DNA of 64,000 nt, taken from positions 248,001-312,000 of the forward strand of contig NZ_JACNMJ010000001.1 of the NCBI RefSeq assembly GCF_014526325.1, written 5' to 3'. The notes under the pieces were generated by a model. That model ran no database searches and was not told the DNA's origin. It worked only from the letters and a program-made list of their open reading frames with translations. Position 1 is the stretch's first letter. The number at the start of each line of letters is the position of its first letter. Of this stretch, positions 35,520-43,613 are shown one piece after another. Both the position numbers and the translations under genes were made by a program. The DNA comes from Psychroserpens algicola (GTDB lineage Bacteria > Bacteroidota > Bacteroidia > Flavobacteriales > Flavobacteriaceae).

Positions 35520-36674
35520 TTACAAACCATTCTTATAGGTTCGCATTTGCAAACTCGACGGATTGTTAACAGCTATATCATTAGGTAGCTTACTCAGCTT
35601 TCCCGTTTTAATATCGCGGCGAAAAACTACTATATTATCAGAAAATTGATTCGCAACTAACAAAAATTTACCTGAAGGGTCAATGGCAAAGTTTCTTGGA
35701 TGTTGACCATAAGTTGGTTCATGGCCAATTAAATTAAGCGTTCCATTGTCTTGATTGACAGAAAATATGGAAATGCTATCTTCTTCTGGATCACGATTGG
35801 AAGCGTACAAAAATTTTCCATCATGTGAAATGTGAATATCTGCCGCTCTATATATATCTTGTTGTTTTTGATAAGATTGATAATCTTCAATAAATTCTAA
35901 TTGACCATCTTTATAATTGAAAGCGGTTATTTTACCACTTAATTCGGCAATACTATAGCCGAATTTACCATTTGGGTGAAACGTAAAATGCCTTGGTCCA
36001 CTTCTTGGTTTCATTTTAATTTGGTCCTCGTTCAAAAGAATTGAATCCTGATTATTCATATCAAAATTAAATCTTCTTATTTTATCAGCACCAAGGTCAT
36101 GCGCAAATAAAAATCTATTATCAGGTGAAAAATTTGATGAATGAATATGTGATGCTTCCTGTCGACTTTTAATGATACTACTATCCTTAAATTTTAAAAC
36201 TTGGGGATGCGGATTAAGACTTCCATCCTTATTAATTTTAAACATACTCAAACTACCATCAGAATATTGAGAACTTGCTAAAAACTTTCCTGTTTTATCT
36301 ATGTCGATATGAGCTGGATTTAAGCCTCCACAATCTTGTACATTTATCAGGTCTAGTTTTCCTTGAATGGAATTTATAGCAAAAGCGGCTATTTTCCCAT
36401 GATATGGCATTTGACTATCCATCACCGAATACAAATGCTTCCCATTATTAGATACTTTTAAAAACGAAGTATTGGTCACACTATTTAGCGTGAATTTCAA
36501 AGAAACTTCACCTATTTCATTGTTAAACTCATACACATGGATCCCTTCTCCTAGTTTTTTATCCGTAAAACTACCTACAAATAGTAATGTTGTTTCTTTT
36601 TTTGACTGACAACCAACAAGTAATAACGAGACTAAGATTAGCGATAAGCATTTCGATATTTTATTTAGTTGCAT
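35520..36674 (-). CDS. Lactonase-family seven-bladed beta-propeller lipoprotein
   Basis: Protein of 384 aa of the 6-phosphogluconolactonase-like propeller family (PF10282 type). The signal peptide ends at lipobox Cys22 (LLLVGC). Propeller blades repeat the pattern seen in FLFAHDLGADKIRRFNF, GPRHFTFHPNGKFGYSIAEL, DIHISHDGKFLYASNR and PRNFAIDPSGKFLLVANQFS. It is the last gene of unit B, 9 bp downstream of the PL40-like lyase, and convergent with the GntR gene. Because it is exported, hydrolysis of cytoplasmic 6-phosphogluconolactone is unlikely. An extracytoplasmic aldono- or uronolactone released from the polysaccharide is a possible substrate, as is a purely binding role. Family membership is firm, function is open. 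Confidence 0.82.
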   Translation of the reverse strand: MQLNKISKCLSLILVSLLLVGCQSKKETTLLFVGSFTDKKLGEGIHVYEFNNEIGEVSLKFTLNSVTNTSFLKVSNNGKHLYSVMDSQMPYHGKIAAFAINSIQGKLDLINVQDCGGLNPAHIDIDKTGKFLASSQYSDGSLSMFKINKDGSLNPHPQVLKFKDSSIIKSRQEASHIHSSNFSPDNRFLFAHDLGADKIRRFNFDMNNQDSILLNEDQIKMKPRSGPRHFTFHPNGKFGYSIAELSGKITAFNYKDGQLEFIEDYQSYQKQQDIYRAADIHISHDGKFLYASNRDPEEDSISIFSVNQDNGTLNLIGHEPTYGQHPRNFAIDPSGKFLLVANQFSDNIVVFRRDIKTGKLSKLPNDIAVNNPSSLQMRTYKNGL

Positions 36675-36683
36675 AAACTTGAG

Positions 36684-39188
36684 TTAATAGGCCTTGTAAT
36701 AGGTTTTACTGGCATCCGTTTGTATGGTTTCGTTTTTATAAACGAGTTGGTCTCCTTGTCCAATGTAAATACTGTGCAAACTTTTATTTTTATTCAATGA
36801 AATTACAGCAAAAGTACCTTTAAAGTAAATACCTAGTGCTTCATCTTGAAATATGTCATTTTTCGATTGGGTTATCACATATTGTGTCAACTTTTCGGTT
36901 GGTGTATTACTAATAATCTTTAATCCTTTATAAACACCACTCTCTTCTAATTTTTCAACCGATTGTATTGTAGCCGTTTCATTTTCATTAAAAGGTTCAA
37001 AGACCACAACAAAAGGATTTTTCCAAGCTTCGCCTTTATTGCGAATAACCAATGTTGGTGTTGACAAATCGTCGTAAGGTTTTGGCGATTCAAAAGTTGT
37101 TGGCGCTTTTGCTTTGGTATATTCCCTGTTTTCAAAACCTGGAATATGCAATTGCATAAACACGCTTCCTGCACTTAACTTTTTCGTATTAAATGTGGCC
37201 TTAACATCCTTGCTGTAGGCTTGGGATGATTTTACATTTTTAAAAAAATGCCACCCTGGGTTTCTATAGACTTTATTATGCCTCCACTCCGCATTGGCAT
37301 TCGCCATATAGCGATTTGGTGTTTTTTTGAAATTCAGATCTTTAGTTTCAAACACCAATTTATCACCAATATTATGATATAAATAGTCGTGATATTCATC
37401 TAGAAGCTTAGATCTTGAACGAAACACATCCACATAATAGCCCGTTGTAGGTGATGTTCGAATTAAGGCTAAAGTCCTTTCTTGAGTCGCTTCGGCTTTA
37501 TCACCCTCGTTGTCTTCAAAACTAGTGTGACTAAAAGAATGGTAAGGCGAGACCGCTTCTTCGCCTACTTTAGGTTCCATAGAAATAAGTTCAACAGTAT
37601 TTATCCCTAAATTCACCCATCCACCTTCACCTTGAGAGCTTCCATTTACGATAACCGTATTGTGTGCCGCAAATAGTCTTGAATAATTTTCATGCAGGTC
37701 TTTTCCATAGCTTTTTCGTCCATTATCTGCACCTAAAACTTGACCTTCTCCATACAATTCAATATTCATACCTTCGGCATGACCGTGAACCATATGTGCT
37801 CCACCTACAAAACACATTAAACCATCTTTTGGATTATTTGTACTACTCAGGTTCCGCTGTAATATAATACCTGCGTGATACACTCTATCGGTTCTTGGTA
37901 AATCTATCTTAGCGACATTTTGACTCATATCATCCTTGTACCAAAACAAAGCTTCTGGGTTTTTTCTACGATATTTACCTCTACTCATGGCACGCTTAAT
38001 AAGTGGTCCAAATTTATCTTCCAACTCTTGTAATCCGTCCATTTGAGCTAATACAAAAGAATTTTCATAAGCTTCGTATGGTACATGAGCTTTTCTATGT
38101 CCATCTCCCCATCTTACAATCTCATTATTTGGATACACAAAATAGTCTAGTCTTGGTAAGGCATATAATATGTTTTGATATTTTTTTCCTAACTTTAATG
38201 ATGGATTATACTTATTCACCACCAACAACAATTTAGCTAAAATCGCTGTAGAATGATTTAAATACTGTGAGGTTTCGGGCCAAATATCACCTTTGTTTTT
38301 ATACTTTTTATACATGACGTTGAGTGCGTCTTGATTGTCTGTATTTTCAGTTAGAAAATAGGATAATAATGTTTCACGCTCTTTTTCGTCATCCATAGCT
38401 AAGGCATTATAGACTAAACTTGGCGACTCTAAAATCGAATGGTTAGAGCCCGTATGACCGTAATTAATAGAAATATCGGCATAGGTTCTGCAAACGTCTT
38501 GAAGCTCATTTATTGGGAAATCTACTTTTTTGTTTTTGATGATATCAAATGGTTTTCCACCGCTTTTTAGGTAAGATGCGGTAAAATCGTAAATCAAAGG
38601 GACTTTATAACCTAGAACACGTACTTCTCTAAAGCCATCATACGGAAACAGCCAACCGCCTCTGCCGTGCCAATCTGAAAGTTCAGATTTTTGAACCGAT
38701 TTTGTAAAAGCATATAAAATACTGCTTGCCACATAAGCGTAGTTTTCATCTTGGGTTAAATAATACATCATGCCACAATCCATAGCGATTTGCAGATATT
38801 TGTCCAATAACTCCATATGTTTCGACTCGGCACCTGTGGCATTATCAAGATTTTTTTGAACACCATTTTCTACATGGTAGGTTTTATAGAATGGTGGAAA
38901 GCTATTCTTTTCGCCTTCAGACCAATTGAATGGTAGTTTTTCTAAATAGGTTTTCGGATTTTTAATAAAGGATTTAACTTGAAAATCTGCTTTTCCTTTT
39001 AATTCAGTAAAGATGGCTTTTGCCCAATCTTGAGCCTCTATTTTTTCTAGTACTTGATTGTGCTCCTGAGCAGTTACTAAAATAAATGGACGTTCTTTAA
39101 CCTGACTACTCATTTTAAAAGTAACGAGTAATAATAATCCAATAAGTATTATGTTTTGATTTAAACAATTAAATTTCATAGACATCAT
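36684..39188 (-). CDS. Heparinase II/III-like polysaccharide lyase, PL40-like (candidate ulvan lyase)
   Basis: Exported protein of 834 aa with signal peptide about 1-29. An N-terminal (alpha/alpha)6-toroid (about 40-400, with NYGHTGSNHSILESPSLVYN as likely catalytic segment) is followed by a heparinase II/III-type beta-sandwich (about 430-834) containing HMVHGHAEGMNIELYGEGQV and AAHNTVIVNG. Such proteins cut uronic-acid polymers by beta-elimination. From memory, the ulvan PUL of Formosa agariphila has a lyase of this length and context (family PL40) next to rhamnose catabolism genes and sulfatases, which is why I suggest ulvan. It is in unit B, 21 bp downstream of a sulfatase. The Met at residue 4 is an equally good start. 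Fold assignment is solid, PL40 assignment moderate. Confidence 0.75.
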   Translation of the reverse strand: MMSMKFNCLNQNIILIGLLLLVTFKMSSQVKERPFILVTAQEHNQVLEKIEAQDWAKAIFTELKGKADFQVKSFIKNPKTYLEKLPFNWSEGEKNSFPPFYKTYHVENGVQKNLDNATGAESKHMELLDKYLQIAMDCGMMYYLTQDENYAYVASSILYAFTKSVQKSELSDWHGRGGWLFPYDGFREVRVLGYKVPLIYDFTASYLKSGGKPFDIIKNKKVDFPINELQDVCRTYADISINYGHTGSNHSILESPSLVYNALAMDDEKERETLLSYFLTENTDNQDALNVMYKKYKNKGDIWPETSQYLNHSTAILAKLLLVVNKYNPSLKLGKKYQNILYALPRLDYFVYPNNEIVRWGDGHRKAHVPYEAYENSFVLAQMDGLQELEDKFGPLIKRAMSRGKYRRKNPEALFWYKDDMSQNVAKIDLPRTDRVYHAGIILQRNLSSTNNPKDGLMCFVGGAHMVHGHAEGMNIELYGEGQVLGADNGRKSYGKDLHENYSRLFAAHNTVIVNGSSQGEGGWVNLGINTVELISMEPKVGEEAVSPYHSFSHTSFEDNEGDKAEATQERTLALIRTSPTTGYYVDVFRSRSKLLDEYHDYLYHNIGDKLVFETKDLNFKKTPNRYMANANAEWRHNKVYRNPGWHFFKNVKSSQAYSKDVKATFNTKKLSAGSVFMQLHIPGFENREYTKAKAPTTFESPKPYDDLSTPTLVIRNKGEAWKNPFVVVFEPFNENETATIQSVEKLEESGVYKGLKIISNTPTEKLTQYVITQSKNDIFQDEALGIYFKGTFAVISLNKNKSLHSIYIGQGDQLVYKNETIQTDASKTYYKAY

Positions 39189-39209
39189 TTTTTATAATGT
39201 GGTCCAGCC

Positions 39210-40679
39210 CTAGTTACTAAACCATTCCGTATGGTATATATTTCGTAACCTTTTTAAATCATCTTTAAATTCCTCGTCATTGGTAAAGTGTGTAGTTTCA
39301 AAAGGGTCTTTCTCTAAGTTTAATAACTGTTCTTCAATGCCATCAACATCATAGCGCACATATTTTAAACCGTTTTTATCAACTACCATTTTACCAATTT
39401 CACTTTCTACACCAAGGGTTTCTCTCCATATCACATCTTCACCTTGAAAAAGTGGTCTCAAGCTTTTACCTCTATGGTCAGAAACCCCTTCTATATTGGC
39501 ATAATCACATAACGTAGGAAGTAAATCCAGTCCGTTTGAGATTAAATCCTTCTCGTTGACCTGACCTTTTGGAATATGACCTTTCCACATCGCCATAAAT
39601 GGAACATTTGCAGATTCCTCATATAATGTCGACTTATGCTCCATACGATGGCTCGCGCTCATATCACCATGGTCGCTTGAAAAAATTATAAGCGTATTCT
39701 CTTCTTGTTCGCTGTTTTTTATAGCATCTAAAAGTACTTGTACTTCCTGATCCATAACCTCTGTTAAGCGATGGTAAGCATATCTATGATGTTTCCAATC
39801 CTTATCGGTAAAATGCTCTCTAGCGTTTTTACGAAATGGTCTGTTATTAATTAAACGCTTTACTGCTCGAGGTTCATCGTTTTGAGGTTCGTAATTTTTT
39901 GGTAATGGCGGACAATAACTTGCATAAAATTCTTCTTCGCTAACGCCTTCTGGAATTTTCATGGCTTCATCTAATGCTGCCAATTCAACTTTTGCACGTT
40001 TTAAAAGAACTGCATCATTTTTACTAGTCGCCTTTTCTCGTAAAGCCATGTAGCAAATGTCATGTGGGTTTATTAATGAAACCACCATGAAATATGGGTT
40101 TTCATGCTTTTTCTCAATAATATCTGCTGCTTTGTTTACTAGCTCACCTCTTTCGTCGTCACTAAATTTATTAAAACCAAGTGCTGCTGGTGTTAAGTAC
40201 TCTGGTAAATGTTCTTTACCTCCAAAATACAAGTCATAATTTGCCTTTTTAAGGTACGACGCAATGGTTGTATTCTTTACGTCTTCAGTAACAGTTGGAA
40301 TCTTCATGGACCCTCTATTTTCTCTAACCTCATTCCCTTTATCATCTTTGAAATAACCTGGAAAGCGACCTGTCATTAAACTCACTCTTGCCGGTGAACA
40401 CACAGGATTGGTGGTATAGGCTCTTGTAAAGCGGATACCATTATTGGCAATGTAATCTAACGCAGGTGTCTTTAAATAGGTATTACCAGCATTACTCATC
40501 ATATTTGCGCTCATTTGGTCTACATACACATATATAATATTCGGTTGTGTTTCTTTTTTAGTAGTTATCTTTTTTTCTTCGTTTTTACAACTAATTATTA
40601 CTAAGAAAAGGATGAAAAGACATATATAATTCAAATTTGTTGCTATTTTTCTCATATCTAGCATTTGATTAAGTTCCAA
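39210..40679 (-). CDS. S1 family sulfatase lipoprotein (CSPAR motif)
   Basis: Formylglycine-dependent sulfatase, 489 aa, removing sulfate esters from oligosaccharides in the periplasm or at the outer membrane. The maturation motif is CSPARVSLMTGR with Cys94 as the formylglycine precursor. The N-terminal metal-binding segment is IIYVYVDQM (Asp-Gln in place of the common Asp-Asp), and the second metal segment is FSSDHGDMSASHRMEHKSTLYEE. A lipobox is visible at LVIISC. The opened start at 40679 gives eight extra residues before MRKIATNLNYICLFILF; the Met at 40655 places the signal peptide correctly and is the likelier start. It lies 21 bp from both neighbours in unit B. The sulfate position attacked is not readable. 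Confidence 0.9.
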   Translation of the reverse strand: MELNQMLDMRKIATNLNYICLFILFLVIISCKNEEKKITTKKETQPNIIYVYVDQMSANMMSNAGNTYLKTPALDYIANNGIRFTRAYTTNPVCSPARVSLMTGRFPGYFKDDKGNEVRENRGSMKIPTVTEDVKNTTIASYLKKANYDLYFGGKEHLPEYLTPAALGFNKFSDDERGELVNKAADIIEKKHENPYFMVVSLINPHDICYMALREKATSKNDAVLLKRAKVELAALDEAMKIPEGVSEEEFYASYCPPLPKNYEPQNDEPRAVKRLINNRPFRKNAREHFTDKDWKHHRYAYHRLTEVMDQEVQVLLDAIKNSEQEENTLIIFSSDHGDMSASHRMEHKSTLYEESANVPFMAMWKGHIPKGQVNEKDLISNGLDLLPTLCDYANIEGVSDHRGKSLRPLFQGEDVIWRETLGVESEIGKMVVDKNGLKYVRYDVDGIEEQLLNLEKDPFETTHFTNDEEFKDDLKRLRNIYHTEWFSN

Positions 40680-40700
40680 TTCATTTTATAACGAGCTACT

Positions 40701-42107
40701 TTATTTATAACTACTTGCTTGTTCTTGCTTTATTTTGAGAGTATTTCGCATGTCTTCAAGCACATCTCTATAAGTATCATCTTCTACGACATTCTTATTC
40801 TCCTTTGGATCTAATTTACGGTTGTATAACATCTCATCACCATTTTCGTATAATGAATAGGTAAAATCTTCCGTTACAATAGCATCAGCCTTTTTAAAAC
40901 GCGCATAAGCGTTTTCTCTAAACGATTGTTTAGGATTATCTAAAACGGATTTAAAACTCTTGCCCATAATATATTCAGGTGTATCTAAATTGGCTAAATC
41001 ACAAAGTGTCGGGTAAATATCAACACTCTCCACCAAAGCTTTGGTTTGCTGTCCTTTGGATTTTCCTGGTACTTTTACAATTAGCGGTACTTGCAACGCA
41101 TTATGCAAGGTATTGTGCTTTCCCCAAAACTCGTGCTCACCTAGATGCCAACCGTGGTCTCCCCATAATACGACAATCGTATTCTCTGCTAAACCAAGGG
41201 TTTCAAGCTCACCAAGCACCTCACCTACCAATTCATCTACATAACTAACACAGGCATAATAGCCATGACGCATCATTTTGTGAAATTCGTCGGTATTAGG
41301 TTTATATTCTCCAAAACTATAAGATTTGAATTCGCCACTTCCACGTAATAACTTAGGTGCATTTTCTGGTAAATGACGGTTGTCTGCTATCTCTATTGAA
41401 TCTCTATCATATAAATCCCAATACTTTTTTGGTGCATAAAAAGGCATATGTGGACGAAAAAATCCACAAGCCATAAAAAAGGGTTCTCCCGATGCTTTGA
41501 AATTTCGTAAATCATTAATGGTTTTTTGCGCTATTTTATAATCAGGATACGCACTATTATCTACTTCTGGCGCCTCGTACACACGACCATTCCCTGATTT
41601 CAATAATACTTTAGTGGTCTCAGGGTCATAACTCACTCTGTGTCCTCCATCTGGCATCCAAGGGTTTCGACTCCAACTGGCTTCCTGAACGTCTTTATTG
41701 TAATGAAAAATCTTTCCGTTAGAAATACTGGTGTAGCCAGCGTCTTTAAAAATGCCTGGTAATGTTTTGGCATTCGGCACGTCTTCTTCGGCCTTTGCTC
41801 TATAATCTATAAAACGTGTTTTAGTAGGCAGAATACCGGTAAGCAAACTTGCTCTTGAAGCGCCACAAACCGGAATATTACAATAGGCGCGGTTAAAAAC
41901 GATAGCTTCTTGTGCCAGTTTATCTATGCTTGGCGACTTTATTTGTGGCGCATCATAGCAACCTAGTTCAGGTCTCAAATCATCAATGGCAATAAAGAGA
42001 ACGTTCACTGGTTTTTGATCTTGTTTCTCAACGGTTTCCTCTTTTTCATTTTTGCATGACATAAAAAGGATTACTAAACCAAATATGTATGTGAAGAATT
42101 TATTCAT
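40701..42107 (-). CDS. S1 family sulfatase lipoprotein, iduronate-2-sulfatase-like (CGASR motif)
   Basis: Sulfatase of 468 aa with lipobox Cys18 (LFMSC). Metal-binding IAIDDLRPELGCYDAPQI resembles the iduronate-2-sulfatase group, as do [19 protein letters not shown] and WGDHGWHLGEHEFWGKHN. The maturation motif is CGASRASLLTG with Cys81, the CxAxR variant that FGE enzymes also accept. It is the second sulfatase of unit B, 15 bp downstream of its neighbour. Attack on a 2-sulfated uronate or on rhamnose-sulfate in an ulvan-type chain is possible; family resemblance alone does not prove it. Confidence 0.9.
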   Translation of the reverse strand: MNKFFTYIFGLVILFMSCKNEKEETVEKQDQKPVNVLFIAIDDLRPELGCYDAPQIKSPSIDKLAQEAIVFNRAYCNIPVCGASRASLLTGILPTKTRFIDYRAKAEEDVPNAKTLPGIFKDAGYTSISNGKIFHYNKDVQEASWSRNPWMPDGGHRVSYDPETTKVLLKSGNGRVYEAPEVDNSAYPDYKIAQKTINDLRNFKASGEPFFMACGFFRPHMPFYAPKKYWDLYDRDSIEIADNRHLPENAPKLLRGSGEFKSYSFGEYKPNTDEFHKMMRHGYYACVSYVDELVGEVLGELETLGLAENTIVVLWGDHGWHLGEHEFWGKHNTLHNALQVPLIVKVPGKSKGQQTKALVESVDIYPTLCDLANLDTPEYIMGKSFKSVLDNPKQSFRENAYARFKKADAIVTEDFTYSLYENGDEMLYNRKLDPKENKNVVEDDTYRDVLEDMRNTLKIKQEQASSYK

Positions 42108-42122
42108 TTCATGATGTTTTTT

Positions 42123-43607
42123 TTACCAATGTTCAATTACCATATAATCGTCTTTTGTAAGTATATTTTTTATGGAATCTGGTATTTTTCGTCTTGGTGT
42201 GTCTTGGTCTAACTTAAACCCCTTTTTTCCTTTAGGTGTAATTATTGGCATATTGCCAGGTTCTTCATTCAAAATATCACCTTGCTCATTCATCCACACA
42301 AACAAGTCTTTTACCAACCTTTCTTTAACAGCTTTTAATTCTGAATTATTAGCCAAATTCTGTTGCTCAAAAGGGTCATTCTCTAAATCATATAATTCCT
42401 CGAATGGTTCGTTTTTGAATGCTTTAGCACCTCTTTTGATAAAGTAGTCCACATTTGGTTTTCCTGTCAAATTTTGTTCTACAACTTCCAATGAATTGAA
42501 ATTCCTAATGTATTTATATCGCTTATCTCGAATCATACGAGATGGAAAAATTTCAGAATTTAAAATGTTTTGATTGGTTCTTACACCATAAACATACGTG
42601 TTGATTTCATCATCTTTTCCTATAAGTAACGGTATCAAACTTTTACCATCCATATCCTCGGTTATCTTACCACCTGCAACCTCTAAAAAAGTTGGTAAGA
42701 TATCTGTATAATGAATTAATTGATTTGATGTTGAACCTGCTTCTATAACTTCTGGCCAACGTACCACAAACGGAACTTTTAACCCAATATCTTTTACGGT
42801 AAACTTACCTGAAACGCCGTGATCTGCACTGTATATAAAAAGTGTGTTTTTATCTAAATGAATGTCGACAAATTTTAAAACGTTCTCCAGTTGCTTGTTG
42901 TCTTCCTCGATACTTCGATAATAACCAGCTCTACTTTTAATATATGCTTTGTTATTTTTTTTATGTGCATTAAAAGGATAAAATTTAAGGTCTTCTGCAT
43001 TTGGGTTTTCAACATCAAAATATTTTCCGTGAGGATATTTTGACGTAATAAACATGCAAAACGGTTTTTTAGCTGTTTTAAAATAATCTTCTATACTGTC
43101 CAATGGAATATATTCTCTTGGCACATTCTTTTTAGGAACAGGTTCCCATTCCTTGTCCCATTGATATACGCTATTTGGTGTTACGTGACTTTTTCCAGCT
43201 AAAACGACTTCATAGCCTAATCTTTTCATGTGTGCAGTCACGCTTTTAATGTCTTGTTTCGTCGCCGTATGATTTGCAAAACAGCCGTTTTTTAGCGGAT
43301 ATTGTCCTGTGAAAATTTGAGATCGACTTGGCGCGCAAATGGCTTGTGCTGTAAATGCATTTGTAAAGCGTAGGCCTTCTTTTGCCAATCGATCTACTGC
43401 TGCCGTATTTACTTTTTCATTACCATAGCATCCGTAATCGTAAACATCTTGGTCGTCTGCCAGATAGAAGATGATATTTGGTTTTTGATTATCATTATTT
43501 TTTTTTTGTGTAGATGATGTATTGCAACTTAAAAAAACAATTGCTAAAAAAACAAATATTGAAATCTTTGAAAATATCTTCATATTAACGAATCTTCTAG
43601 TTGTCAA
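42123..43607 (-). CDS. S1 family sulfatase lipoprotein (CAPSR motif)
   Basis: Sulfatase of 494 aa. The maturation motif is CAPSRSQIFTGQYP with Cys91; metal segments are FYLADDQDVYDYGCYG and YSADHGVSGKFTVKD. The position FTVKDIGLKVPFVVRWPEV replaces the more common HKxTxYE segment, as in several heparan/arylsulfatase-like groups. A lipobox lies at AIVFLSC. The open start at 43607 adds eight residues; the Met at 43583 (MKIFSKISIFVFLA) gives a regular signal peptide and is preferred. The gene is 6 bp downstream of the GH39-like enzyme in unit B. Specificity unknown. Confidence 0.9.
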   Translation of the reverse strand: MTTRRFVNMKIFSKISIFVFLAIVFLSCNTSSTQKKNNDNQKPNIIFYLADDQDVYDYGCYGNEKVNTAAVDRLAKEGLRFTNAFTAQAICAPSRSQIFTGQYPLKNGCFANHTATKQDIKSVTAHMKRLGYEVVLAGKSHVTPNSVYQWDKEWEPVPKKNVPREYIPLDSIEDYFKTAKKPFCMFITSKYPHGKYFDVENPNAEDLKFYPFNAHKKNNKAYIKSRAGYYRSIEEDNKQLENVLKFVDIHLDKNTLFIYSADHGVSGKFTVKDIGLKVPFVVRWPEVIEAGSTSNQLIHYTDILPTFLEVAGGKITEDMDGKSLIPLLIGKDDEINTYVYGVRTNQNILNSEIFPSRMIRDKRYKYIRNFNSLEVVEQNLTGKPNVDYFIKRGAKAFKNEPFEELYDLENDPFEQQNLANNSELKAVKERLVKDLFVWMNEQGDILNEEPGNMPIITPKGKKGFKLDQDTPRRKIPDSIKNILTKDDYMVIEHW

Positions 43608-43613
43608 ACGCTC

